DNA of 64,000 nucleotides from Diadema setosum (taxonomy: Eukaryota; Echinodermata; Echinoidea; Diadematoida; Diadematidae). Position numbers and translations under genes: made by a program. Numbering within the stretch: the first letter of the stretch is position 1; the number at the start of each line of letters is the position of its first letter. The notes beneath the pieces are model-generated. The model made no database searches. It saw nothing but the letters and a program-made list of their open reading frames with translations, and had not been told where the DNA came from. This document shows, one piece after another, positions 34,814-49,800 of the stretch. The stretch lies in assembly GCF_964275005.1 (NCBI RefSeq), contig NC_092702.1, forward strand, positions 2,469,001 through 2,533,000. Reading direction: 5' to 3'.

Positions 34814-37800
34814 CAGAGGCATCTGTTATTTCCAAGAAGTAATTGTGCTGTGGTACATGTACAGCTGTATGGCCCTGGGGGAGTAAATAGTAAAACAGGA
34901 TGTGTTGTATGAGATTGCCAGAAACAGTGCTGCTAAGTCTCTTACTTGTATACTCATGCCAGTCTACATTTAGATTGAACCTTGGTGTGTACATGTATCT
35001 CTTGTTACAAAAACTGTGTGGTAAGACAAAACTTGTCTTTTTAGTATTGAACTCTTGAAAAATAATTGCGGTATGTACATGTATGACCTTGGTCGAGAAT
35101 GACAGTGTACTGTACACCTGTATATTTTTCTATTACAATACATGTACACGTACACCTACATTGTATCCACAGAACGTACGTTTGACATTGCAGAACATCT
35201 GTAGCAATGGTACAGGGTGATACATATGAAATGTGATTATACATGTATGTGCATACATTCATTATATAACCACACGACAGGATATGTCAGGGTTCAGCCC
35301 TCTCACCATTGGAGTGTAGGAAATTGCAAATTACGAAAGAGTAGAATCATGTCAGGAACTGCTGATTTCAGCAAAAGGTACATTGTATTGGATAAGGTTT
35401 TGGTGATCAATTTAAGGAGAAAACTCAACACCGCAAATTTGAATTCTTCAACTTGTGTGTTAAAACTGTTTAGTGCAAGTGTTTAGTTTCTGCAACTAGG
35501 GCTTTTCAGTAAAAACAATTGCTCATGCACTGGAAAAGTATCTCATACCTTTCCAGTTAAATTAATTTGTTGTTTCCCCGTGATACTATTTGTACATCAG
35601 TATTCATGCCATGGACAGAAATGGGTAAATCTCAAGCCATTTCAGGAAATTTGTTGTTTCTCTATGTTACATGCTGTACAGTCCGCATGTCGTCTTGTAC
35701 GACATTTTACAATGTATGTCTTCAACCATTTTGTGCATTTCAATTCACAGTATGCTCTGTAGAAATATTTGCAGAAACCATGGGATAATACATGTACATT
35801 CAACAAATTACAGTGGTATGGACTTCCATGACAGGCCAACTTTAAATATATTTATTTTATACCATGCAGCAGAAAGTACAATGTACAGTCGTACAAAGTA
35901 CAATCTTATACTGTGTACTCAAACACGAGACACAACAAACAATACTGTAAAACATGATATATTCGCGGCATAAAATTTTCGCGAATTGGAGCCGATGGCC
36001 TCTTTTGTGGCATGAAATTTTCGCGAATTGCCACTGGCGTGCAATGCATACAGTGTAGACAAGAACTCTCGCATGCATTTTATTTTCGCGAATTTTGGCG
36101 CTTGCAAAATTTGCGAAATTCAAATGCATGTGAGCATTCCTTGTTTTACAGTATATTGAAGTGCTAGAGATTTAGTGATTTTCATTCCCAACTGTACCAC
36201 TTATGTGCATTTAAAAACAAACAAACAAACAGATGACAAATGGCATGTTCCTCGGCTAATGTCATTTTTTCCCTTTCAAAATGTTGTAATCTGACTTACA
36301 TATATTTTGTACTTTGTGTAGGATACAATGTATGTTTCTGCTGCAGGTACAGTACTTGTACAACATTGTATGTAATGTCATATATGCTGCTCATTACCAG
36401 TGTAATTAATTACAGTATCAATAGTATGTGTTTCATAGTGGAGGATTTGTTGTATCAGTGCAAAGGCTGTCTTTATTTTTAAGTTTTATGGTATTGACTT
36501 ACATGTACAATACAAATTTATGTACACCTGTAAGGGACTTGACATCTACTGGAAAGATATTTATTTTCTGGCGATCCCAGTTTCAGTTTGAATTGCAAAA
36601 TTGCTTGATGTCACAAGTATTTAACCAACCATCAGGGGAGGTTGTCAAGCATACAATGCATTGATTTTTTAATTCTGTTTCCCTAGGTAGCAGAAATGGT
36701 TTGCTTGAACTTGAAAAAAAAACACACACACACACACAAAAGGGTAATTGAGGGAGTTTGCTTACAGCTGGCTGTATGCTTGCGTACTGAGTGTTTTGTT
36801 GTGCGAATGTAAGAATTATAAAATAAGTTCAGGCCCTTTCTTGCACAAAGTTGGCCTCATGTATGTAGATCTACAGTTGCTGTCTGTATTTCAGGCCCTT
36901 TCATTTATACAATGTGCTGGCATCCCTGATAAAAGCATTAGACACTACAGTTTCCATTATGAATAAAAAGCTTGACACAAGCAATTCCATTGCAGAATCA
37001 AAGTCATTAAGAAGTTATGATTTGGGGGCGGGAGAATCATTCTCATTTTTAGTTGTTGGGGTTTGGAAATTTTGGCTGGCAATGGGTACAGTGATAAAAT
37101 GGGGATGTGAAGACCTGCTGTGTGCAAATACAGACCTATACAGAAATGTTGAAATACACATGGTACATTGTAATTGCTACATTTTTGCACACATGTGTTA
37201 TCATTTCATGCCAGAAGTCAAAAGTAATATGGGATGCAGCAAGTTCTAGTTTCAATACGGGTACTTTGTGGCATCACTGTAGGCCTAGATGTGTGCGGTA
37301 AGGCCAGCTAACCTTGAATTTGACATCAAAGGTGGCTTGCTCACAGTACCAGAGGGGTTGTCATGTATCTGTGAAGTGCGGGCAGTCCAGCTTTCAATGT
37401 TTATGCGTGGTTAATGGATGTCTTGGCAGGGTTTCAATTCAAGGAATTCCTCTCAGCAAATCTGGCTGGGGCTGGCTAGGATCCATCCCACATGATGTCA
37501 TAATTTCAATATAGCATTCACCCGAGATAGATTTCTCATTTCATGCCCCTCCCCCCCCCCCCCCCCCCCCCCCGACAAGCACGCATACGTTTAGGGCCTA
37601 CAATGTAGATGTTTATAACTCAAGTGTATCAAAAGCCCCCCCCCCCCTCCAAAAAAGATAATAATAATACATAATAATGATAAATACAAAATAGATGAAT
37701 AAATAGATGAATAAAAATGTATAGTTTTAAATAATTTAAAATATAAACAAATAAATAAATACATTTTAAAAAATGAATAAATAAAAGTCTGTCATGTACA

Positions 37801-40800
37801 CTGTAGCTCAACATGTACATATAGGCAACTACAATGTACAATGTACTGTACATGCCATATTCTTGTGCAGTTAATAACCAAACGTTACAACATCTATGCA
37901 GATTGTACATTAAATGTTTACAGTACAATGTACACTGAACATGTGTTGCATTTCAGTATGATCTTGGTAAAGTCAATTTAAATTTGAATGCAGACATGAA
38001 CACCTTTGGGTAAAATACGTACATCATACGTAGGGCATTGCATAATTTAAAAAATCCTCATGTTGTAAAGATTACAGTAGGTCTATATGGCATACCCGGT
38101 ATCTACACCATGTACAATTGTAATACATGTTGTATATACAAGGCTGTGAGTCACTACTATCTCTTTTACAGGCGAGAGCACATACAGAACTATTATGTAT
38201 TACAATTCCTAGGAATACCAGCCCCTACTGTTTATCCCAGTGCATGTTTTCTGGGTTGGATTGAAATAGGATATGGGGACACTGTATGGAGGAAGTGCAG
38301 AGGGAAATCCACACACACAGCGTTTTGCACCGAGTTACTTTAGGGACTGCATTGCAAATGTACACTACAGAACTTTTGTGTACCAGCAGTGTAAATATCC
38401 AGAGGACTTGCTCATGAAATATGGCTACTCCTTACAATGCTATACACCTGCAACATTACGTGCTGTTCAAAGTGACAATACTCCCAAGTTTATGTTCCAC
38501 CCATGTGCCTTATTCACCTGTAGTTCTATACCTTTGTACATGTATGAGTACATGCTACTTACTGTGCTCTTTCGGTTGTGACAGATGTGCTCCAATGCCT
38601 ATTATGCAGTTTATGTTCTATGCATCAAAGAGCCCACAGTACAATGTTGTATTTCTTTTTCTTTCTTTTTTAGTGTGACATGTCATTAATGAGAGGAATC
38701 TCTACACTGTTCAATACATTTGTTTTTCTCTGTAAAGATTTTTATAAGAGCTTGAGGTTGTAATATACACTTGTATACAATGTAGACATACAAGCTTTGT
38801 ATGCGAAGTGCAAAGTGAGTGGGGATACTTTTATTATTGAAATACATCAAAGTGTTTTTCAGTGAGAACTCACATGGCATGAGAGGATGAATTCAGTTCC
38901 TGAACATTTCACTCATTCAGTTCAGATACAATTTTGTCAACATCTACTTTTGTTGCCTGTTAAATGCAATGCCTGGTGACATTGTTCCTGTATTGAGAAC
39001 TCCTTTTCATTTAAAATGCCCATTACATGACTGAAGTGCATTATTCTTAACAACTGCTTCAGTGACTGTAATATTTTGAGGCATACATGTACATAATTGA
39101 GAGGTTAATACAATGTACACCTGTAAGGAAAAGAAAAAAAAAATGAACAACTCCCTCAAGTTTGATGGCTAGCTTACTTCCTCTGAGACCACTGAATGCA
39201 GTTCATTTACTGTAAAACATGATATATTCGCGGCATGAATTTTTCGCGAATTGGAGCCGATGGCCTTTTTGCGGCATGGAATTTTCGCGAACTGCCACTG
39301 GTATTCAATGCATATAGTGTAGACAAAAACTTTCGCATGCATTTTAAGTTCGCGAATCTTGGCACTCGCGAAATTCGCGAAATTAAAATGCACGCGAATA
39401 TTCCTCGTTTTACAGTATTTAAATGTGTCTGTTTTCTTTGCTGTTTATTAGATATTTTATTATTTTCCCTTCCTCCCCTGTGTGACAAACCAAATAATTG
39501 ACAAAAATGAGCATTCAAATGTTTCTGTTTAATTTGATTTGACATTCTCTCTATTGCATTGCTTTACAAATAGGCCCTACATCAATTGTCAACCTGTATT
39601 GACATGATATTCATTGTAATGGTATGGCATTGCACAGTATGGTTATTTGTAAATTTCAACAATTTTCGTTACATGTGGTACAACAGGTACCTAGACTGTA
39701 ATAGGTTGAATTGTAATCTGTTGTGCTGTAACATGTAATGCAAGTGGGGATGGTACATTGTATGGTGTTGTCCATGTAGCCTCATCCTTTGAAGATGACT
39801 CACTGCCTAGTAATGGTGTTTTCCTCCAGAAATGGACATCATTCCAGTACAGTGAACTTTCCGAGAGCGAGAACAGTAGACACTATGTAGAAAGTCAGTG
39901 ACAACAGTGCTGCGTGACAAAGTCCGCCACTTAACCCATTGTGGTCTTTACTGTCTATCCATGAATGTGTGAAGTACTTGTCATTATGTGTGGTGTGCAT
40001 CTGCCTTTGTTTCTTTGTCTACCTCACCATTGGGTGTTCAGTAACCTTGTTTGTGTCAGTCTTTGTCTATTGTGTTTTCTTCTTGGATGCTGTGGTGCAC
40101 AATACAGGTCTTTAATTTGTTGCATACATGTACAACTGTACATGCATCCACAAAGTATGTGTGTGCAATGCATGACTGAAGGTCCTCTATCATTTAATTA
40201 GCAAGATATGCCTCCGAGCATTTCTCATTCAATAGATTGATAAAGACTGCAGTTTCTAAGACTTGTCTTCATGTGTTCAAATTATAATTACTTTCTGATC
40301 ATTTGAAAGTGACTTGCTATGATTCAATTGTACACATGTACCACCTCTTACCTAAGCGAACAAAGGAATTGTTCATGGAGGTGTGCAAGAAAACAACATG
40401 AATGCAAAACAGTTAGTTTGCTTATTATAGAAAAAAAAATTGTATAATGTAAAGAGTAGTATTCATTTCTTTATTTGAGAGTTAAGCTTGAAAATAAGAT
40501 GCTGAAGACTGAAATTTTGGTTTATCAAATAACTGAAAATTTTATTTTTCATCAAAAAAAAAGTGTATGCAGTGTATGTTGGCCCACAAATAAACATGTA
40601 TATTTGGGTGTACAATGTATATTTGTGCTCTCATTAATTTAATAGGTTACAACTATTGTACCTGGTCTAAGGTAAATATTTGTAGTTTTGAAGTTGGTTG
40701 ATCAGTCCATGATCAGTCTCATACCATATTTGGATTAACATCAATAGCCAGTCACTCTATGAGGGCATAGAATACGCTGTATAGGTGGGTCTTCATCAGC

Positions 40801-43800
40801 TCAAGTTTGAAGAATAGCCCGCTATTTCTGATCCAAAGAATTAGCCCAATCAGAAAATAAACCACTGAAATCTTGGACTTATTTGCAGAATAGCCAGCTA
40901 ATTTGCAAAATATCGTGGTTACCTTAACGAATCTTCAGCAGCTCGAGCTTAAACATCGACACTGCATGCGTTGTGCACCACGCAGGAACGTAGGCAGTTG
41001 GGTCGGAGTGTGTTCGCGCAGGTACCGTTCGTTTAAAGTGCGCATGTGCCAGCATTTGGCTTATAAACCTGACCGTGATTGAAGCTCGAGCTAGTGAAGA
41101 CACGATTGCACATTTTAGCTGACTTCAGGCTTATTTCTCTGATACTCCATAAGCGCGCTATTCTTCAAGCTCGAGCTGATGAAGACCCACCTTATGTGTG
41201 ATTAGAATGACTGAAATAAAGAATGTATCAATTTGTAGATAAATTTCAAGCTATCATGCTATTTTGTTAAGTGCTGGCTTGATTCTTGCTGTGTGTGTAT
41301 TATCTTGATATTGGAATGCTCAAGGGCAAATCATCATCTACTGTGGGTGAATGATAGGAGAAGAGCAAGAAAACCAGCATGGCCCAGAATCATGTTAAAA
41401 GGTGTCATGCTACAACATGCTGAACAGTGCAGAGATAGATGCAGGTGTACTCGGAATATAGATGTCTGTGAATGAAGGCATGTATACCTGTATGGTATAG
41501 TTCTGTAGCATGATAGGCAATGGAGGATCTGCTGGTAGGAAGTTCAGGTAGCAGAGGTATTTTGTTTGTAAGTTCTCTCAGACATTCTAGATGGTAATGA
41601 TGCGTTTGGTTTGGAGTTCTTTTTTTTTTTAATTCTTGTCTCTCTTTTTTTTTTTTTTAATTCTTGTCTCTTTTTTTTTTTAAACGGGTAATAAAGTAAT
41701 GTGTGATATCAGGCATGAAATAAGTACCATGTACAGACTACGTAGTCATGGAGAGTTCTTGAGATGAACCGTGTATTGCAGATCAAATTTAGGTATAAAT
41801 ATTAAATGTATTATAAATATACACTGTACTATAACTTCATAGAAGTACACGTGTACTATCCTGTTCATATAAACAGCATATGAAACTGACTTCATGCATA
41901 ATGTCTTAAGACTATTAATCTCATGATGGCTACTGTAAACGTCGTTAAATTCACATGATGAGCAGCTTCAAAACAAGTAAGCAGGTTCTTGTAATAAAAA
42001 GTTACCTTGTATGCGCTGCGCATTTGCCTGAAGTATGTTTTCTACCAATTCATACGTGCACGCACACACACTCACACACAAAAGTGTTAGGACATTTCCA
42101 TGGATGAAAATTAAAATATATTTACTACTTTGATACTGGGTAACATGCATGTAATGTACATGCACATGATACCTCACTACAATTTGGCATTACACAACTA
42201 CACACATTTCATTCACAGTATACACACAAATGATCCATCTGAATATACAGCCAGCACAGGAAGATACTAGCATACACAAACTTGTAGTTAGTATAATTTA
42301 TCAGCTGACAAAGTGCATGATTCAATCTGTTAAAAATCAACATAGAAACATTTTGAAGATGTTTTCGTGGGTTTTAAAATGAGCCAAAAAAGCACAAAAT
42401 CTGTGAATATTTCTGTGTTACCAGCACTCAAAAATACAAATGGGTTTGTTTTGGTTCAGTACATTAAAATCCTTACAGGAGAATGAATCCAAGAGAGATT
42501 GTTTTTGTTTTTGTTTTTTGTTTTGTTTTTTTTCAAAAAGAAAGAATTCAAAGCAAATTCAGTTAAAATTTTAGCAAATGAAAATGATGCAGGAAGTGTT
42601 ATTGTAAAACCAGAAATTTTCGCATGCATTTTGATTTCACAAATTTTACGAGAGCCAAGATTTTTAAAATTAAATGCACACAAAAGTTCCTGTGTTTTGC
42701 ATTGAATGCCAGTCGCAATTCAAGAAAAATTTCATGCTGCAAAATTTTTTGCTTTACAGTAGTTGGAATATCAGTGAATCATCCTCTTTTTTTTTTTTTT
42801 TTTTTCTTAATATATACTGTAGTAGTACTGGTATACGATGTAAAAAAAAACAAAAACAAAAACAAAAAACAAAACAAAAAACCTCTGTCCTGTGCATATG
42901 GTGCTACTCACTATGTATATTATGTAATTAGTGTGTAAATAATACTTCTTTAAAGTACATAGCGTATGGTTTTGTTGAAAAGATAAAATTTTACAAAGTT
43001 AACATTTGATCCTCCCCTCTCCCAGAAAAATGGCAATGTTCAACAGAATTCCAAAGAAACATCAAAAGCGCCAAAAGACGACATACTAATGGTAACCAAA
43101 AAAAAAAAAACATTTAGTCTCTTTTTTAATCACATTCAAGTAGTGATTTGTTGTTGGAAGAAGTCATTAATAGTTAAACTTTAGAAACATCAAGATCAAA
43201 ATTGTTCTTACAGAACAAAAAAAAACAAAACAAAACAAAAAACCTCTGTCCTGTGCATATGGTGCTACTCACTATGTATATTATGTAATTAGTGTGTAAA
43301 TAATACTTCTTTAAAGTACATAGCGTATGGTTTTGTTGAAAAGATAAAATTTTACAAAGTTAACATTTGATCCTCCCCTCTCCCAGAAAAATGGCAATGT
43401 TCAACAGAATTCCAAAGAAACATCAAAAGCGCCAAAAGACGACATACTAATGGTAACCAAAAAAAAAAAAACATTTAGTCTCTTTTTTAATCACATTCAA
43501 GTAGTGATTTGTTGTTGGAAGAAGTCATTAATAGTTAAACTTTAGAAACATCAAGATCAAAATTGTTCTTACAGAACAAAAAAAAACAAAACAAAACAAA
43601 AAACCTCTGTCCTGTGCATATGGTGCTACTCACTATGTATATTATGTAATTAGTGTGTAAATAATACTTCTTTAAAGTACATAGCGTATGGTTTTGTTGA
43701 AAAGATAAAATTTTACAAAGTTAACATTTGATCCTCCCCTCTCCCAGAAAAATGGCAATGTTCAACAGAATTCCAAAGAAACATCAAAAGCGCCATAAGA

Positions 43801-46800
43801 CGACATACTAATGGTAACAAAAAAAAAACATTTAGTCTCTTTTTTAATCACATTCAAGTAGTGATTTGTTGTTGGAAGAAGTCATTAATAGTTAAACTTT
43901 AGAAACATCAAGATCAAAATTGTTCTTACAGAGTTTCTGTAGGACAGCATAGCAGATGATTTACTTTCTACCATTTTGATTTTACCTTCAAATGTTCACA
44001 GAGTTGCCTTCATCTATACTTCTTCTATCAGAAAAAAAAAAAAAATCTTTCTAGTCTTTAATGGCTTTAGGTAGCCTCCCTGTTCTTTCAAGTTGTACTG
44101 TGAGTAGATCATTGCTTCTGTGCATTCTGTTTTCATTTAATTTTCAAAGTTATTTGTTACATGCTGTCTGATATAGACTGTGGGATTATAAATGGAACCA
44201 ATGTCAGCAGGATGTTGATAATTTCAAGCCACCGATAGTGAGAAGGACAGGGCTAATTCAGAGGGTTATGATACTATTATAGATACATTATGCAGAGCTC
44301 TGTTTACTACATGTTCCATGCAAGAGTGCATAGACTGCAAAATATGTGTACACCTCTACATATTGTACATATGGATATGCAATATACATGTATGGTGAAT
44401 TCTTTGGAGATATAATGTCCAGTTGCTTGTTTGGTGCCAGTTGAATGATTGTCATTTTCAGCAAGTTCGAGCATGGTGTATCAGGCTAAACATGAGTATT
44501 ACCCTGAAAGTAATACCTGAGGTGGTATTACGCGTACATGTACAACATACAAATTGTAGATGCTGTACAAGTACTGTACATTACATGACACATCATACTA
44601 CCAGGTATGCATGGTGTGATATCCTTGTTGACTTCATACTGTGCTTATTATATTACATGGTATAGGGAATGATGTGTTAACTCAGAAAGGCCATTTTGCA
44701 TGTTCTACATGTTGCGCCAATGTTTGCTGTGACGATGAACCCTTGGACTTGTTTATTTCAGGGAGTGCATTATCTGGGGAGTAGACACTGATGTAATCTT
44801 AAAGGTACATATTAGACACAGGGCCTTCAATAGGATGCATTGTACTTGTAGGAGTCCTCAGCTGTACTCTGAGCATTGCAATTAACAACAACCCATATGG
44901 TTGAAGTCCAAGTGTGGTTTTTGGAATCTTCATCTAAATAAAAAAAAAAAAAGGCATGTCTGATCTGAACTTTAATTTCACAGTATGTTCTAAGAAATGC
45001 CTCTAGAAATGTATAGTTGTGCACATTTTTCACCAGGCATTCAATTCCTAAATCTCTAGGGAGGAGCCTGTGCCTTTGAATGTTTCATGGCGCCATACAA
45101 ATGCTGTGGATCATCATCATCATCATATGAAATACGATGTCAGAACCACCTTTTGACCAGAAGTTTTGATATTCGCATTCTGAAAAGAGGAGCCCCCTGG
45201 TAAAGTAAACACATTAAAGCAAAGAAATTACAATCATCAACTACTTGTATTCTTTGGCTTGCAGTTAAAATCGACATTGAGTGCATGTAGTGTATGAAAT
45301 GACAATACTGGAACACTTGAGGAGGTAAAAACAAAACCGCCCAGTATTCAAGGAACAATTTCTTTTGACTCTTTTCAAGTGGGAGCATTTCAAAATAATC
45401 ATCCAGTCTCAACATCATAGCAAAGGCTGGGAAGTTTTGCTTTGAGCTTTCAAAATGTTATCAATACTGAGTGAAAATGACATTTTTCTGCTAATAGAAT
45501 AGGACATCTGGAGCTACGTTGTGCACCAGTATGTACTGGACACAAATAAATGACATCCATATTCCATCCATATTTGCATGGCTTCAAGCATCGCCATTAT
45601 TAAAATTGTGACATAGGCTGACCTTTTGAAAAGCAAAACCAGCGATTGGAATATGACTTTTATATCAGTCTGCTTTCCAAGTGTATTGTGCATTATCATG
45701 GCTTACTGAGAATCCATCATACTGAAAATTGCATGGTGAATGTTGCACATTAAGTTTTCTCCTACAAGATAGTTACATGATTGTATTTAGATATTTCTGC
45801 AGCTTGGCTTCCACCACTACAAAATATATCCACAACTTCATTGTACTATATATTGAATGGAATTCACAAGATTCTGTATGATGAATTGCAGTTTTGAGTG
45901 TGTATTTTGGATGTTGCAAATGTATGGGGGTAGCAGAGGCATAAAATATATGAAAATTGTTTGATTCAGTGCGTAGAATTGTTCTGTGTACTATTGCACT
46001 CCTGTAAGAGTAGAAATTTTCGCAGCGTTGAAATTTTCGCGCATTTTGCGCAACCAGAAACTAGCGTGAAAATAAAAGCACACAAATATTTTTGCTTGCC
46101 ATGTGTTCCTGTTTGGGTCGATGTCTTGATTCTGCGGAATTGATACACGCGAAACTCTTCTTACCCGGGCAAGAGTGAAAAATTAATCACGCGAAAATAT
46201 CCACTTTTACAGTATGTAAATTGATGGACTTATTTAGATGAGCATATTGTTCTTGACCTCTACCATATTTAACATGTTTGTATATTTGTGTAGCAGGCCC
46301 CCCCCCCCCCAAAAAAAAAAAAAAAAAAAAACAATGGGAAAGGGGGGTCAGGCTCAATGCTACCTCCTCCGCTTTTAGATACTTTTTCAGATGGGAAGAA
46401 TCTAAGGACAGGACGGAACCTTTGAAAAGTCTTGGGTGCTGTGCTTTTTTTTTGTGTGTGTGTAATTCTTTTTTTCTTCAATTTATTCCCCATTGTGGTT
46501 CTGTTTTGTAAAGCCAAAACAAGTAGTGTGTGTTGGGGGGGGGGGGGGGCTGCTGTGAACTACCCAGCGTGTAATTTTGTACAGAGGAATTGCGGAAATA
46601 CTGTACAAGCTGAAATTTTCGCGGTGGTTTTATTTTCGCGAATTTCGCGAATCGCCTTTGAATCGCGAAAATAACAACGCGCAAATAAATAAGTTCAGTT
46701 AGACCCTCACAACCACGAAATTAAAAACACGCGAAAATGTCCTCGAAGGACCAATTCGTGAAAATATCTGTACGCGAAATTTTAGCTCGTACAGTACATG

Positions 46801-49800
46801 CAATGTGTCCATGAAGCACTTGCATTTGTGATTGTATTATATTTCATGGTTCTTGATTTTATTGAACAGAGGTAATAATGTCTCTTTGTTCTTCTTGTAC
46901 GTAGCTCCCATAGGAGATGGGTCGCTAGTGTGCACTCAGTTGTAGACACAGGGAACTGAGGTTCACATATCAATGGATGTGAATGTTTCATTTGCTATAT
47001 TATTGGTTTCATCTCAATGCAGTTTAGACAAGAGCATATCAGAAATGAAAAGTTGCAGGATATTTCCATAGGTGTATAGGTTTGTTAATATTGTGTTTTG
47101 TAGTAGATATTAGATATTCAGATATTGTATTAACTCTGTCAACCCCTTCAGGGGTATGAGAGTACAACACATGTATAATAGTATAATATGAGAACAATAT
47201 ACATATATTTATTCATGTGCAAAAATATGATTCATTAGGATAGTGAAAGTTAAGTATGTTTACTTTTTTAGAGCCAAACAGGAAGCAAAAACCTATATTA
47301 TGGCGTGCACTTGGCTTCTTGATTTGAGGTGATCATGTGATTTAAAGTCCCACTCTGAACATGTTCACATACAGTAATACATGTGTTGTCAACCAACTTA
47401 TATGAGGCTATTCTTAGTGTGTGATAAGTCATAGGGGTAGACACACTGTTCAGATGTTGCTTTTTAATCACCTTTACTAGAGAGAGAGAGAGAGAAAAAA
47501 AAAGCACACACACTTTGAGATCAGCCCTTGCTGACTCACTGGCAGGCTGGATCTAGGACAACAAAGCAGCGACAACCCTATCACACAGCTTGTTGAGGGC
47601 TGTACACAATGTGAACGGCACAGTATGCCACAAGGCTATTGACTGAGATGTGTGTAGGTTTTCCCTTTCTGTGTAGACACCCACTCGCATTGCACAGGGC
47701 AGAGTCCCTATGGTATTAGAGTACATGTACTGTACTTAAGTTTGAACTTCAGCTATCAGAGCTGAATGAGTGCAAGTTAGGACATTAGTATGAATAAATG
47801 CAAGTCATGGACGGCAGTTATTGATCCGAGTGATTATGATGAGTGAACACCTTTCACTGGAGGCTTTGTATATGTATCTCTACCTCCATATTGTCATGTT
47901 CCTTGCATCATCTTTCCAGTATTATGGCTAGGAATCATATTCTTTGTGTGCAGGTAGACATCTGTAGATTGCACCTGCAACTGTGGTCCAAGTTGTTGCT
48001 AAAATGTCATTCAGGGCTAATTGATTAGTAAAATCATGGAATGATTAGTCTCCCTGGCATAGATTTTCCCCATCTTAGTAGTATATTTCAGAAGAATTAT
48101 GATTTTCAGTCTATTTATAATATTAAGAATTGATAAAAAATTCTAGCTGTGAACCATTCATTCTGTAATTATTGAAGAAGAAATCAGTATGATAAAAAAA
48201 GCACACGCAGCATCATAAATGGGACAGGTAATTTACCTCCATTCTCAATCTGGTACAATGTTGGAAATACACATGTATGTACAATGAATATTAATAGCCT
48301 GCAGAATAAATGTGGCTGTATGTAAGCCCACACACCACACTATCCATGTCCAATATCTGTCAGCACCACTAAACATGATGCATACCTGTGCATCTGTATG
48401 ATCTGTATAAATGTTCACAGTGCATTGTGTGTCATGGGTGCTTGTTTAGAACAGATAATACAATATGTACCATGTGTATCAAATATCACAGTCCCCGGCT
48501 GATCAGTAATAGAAAGCTGTGTCAGGTTAAAATCCCACTGCTGTGTGCAGCCAGTACAGAGAGTGCTGGCTGTGTTGCACCATGGACCTAGTTGCACAGA
48601 CCCGTTGACCCTCAAAACAAAGACTGGTTTTGTTGTTGTTTTAGCCTTTACAGGAACTCTCCCCCCATTCCCAAAACAATCAGTTTCTTTGTGCCCTAGG
48701 TACAGCTGTCATGACACAGAACACAAGGGAACAAAGACTTTGTTTGGGATGACATGGAGAGATTGTCAGTAGTTACATTCACACTGGAATCACTGTGGTA
48801 TTAAATACCATGGTAATTGGTTGTCCCTGTTCTTGTTCACAAAATATATATACCATTGTATTTCTGCCTGAAAATACACATCTCTGAAGTGAGCACTGCA
48901 CAAATGTACAGTGTATATCTTCTATGTTGTTGTGTTGTCACAGGCCACATGAGAAATGCAGTGCTGTATGATGGGTGGTAATTCATACTATTGTGATTCA
49001 CACTCAAATCTACTACAATATTTCATGTGAAGTTTGAATTACCATGCAGCCATACACAATGTAAAGTAAATGTACAGAAAATTCAACTTAATGTACTTTC
49101 ACTTTCTTTGCATAATGTAAAAGAGCACTTGACTTGCCTCTTTCAGAAGGCACGGGAGATACAAGAGTGTGTAATATTCCCCTTAACATTGTACATCAAT
49201 AACAAGTCAAGGGAATGTTTGCTTTTCAAAAAAAGATGACATTTTGTTTAATTTTCTTCATATTTTCTTCTTATTGTTCCATGCATGAGACATCACTCTT
49301 AATTGTACACTGTAGTTGTCTTCTCCTCCAGCAATGGCAGCAGTGAAACTTCAAAAATTCCTAACTTTTGGACGGAATGTCTGATTTCCCCTGAACTTTC
49401 ACTATGTGTTCTGTATACTAAGTGTGCTGCATTCACTCAATCCAAATGTAAGGTGAACTTGTCCTTTCATATTGTTATGCAAATTGTATATTCAAATGTG
49501 ATTAGTATTTCAACCTTAAAACAGAAAAGATTATCTCCAGCCAGGACTGCAAATACTGAATACGCCATATTTTAATAGCGAGTCTAAATTTTCGCGAATT
49601 GTATCAGAGACTCCAACTCTACCGTTTTCGACGGGAGATCTCCCGCCGAAAACACATTTTTTGCAAAATCTCCCGTTCTCCCGCTTGAGATTTAATTTCT
49701 CCCGCCCTGGCTCTGTGTCTCCCGTTAGAAAGGATTTCTTACTTTTTGCTATTGTATGTTGAAAAAATAATCCTTCGATAGCACCAGAGAGCGTCTAAAA

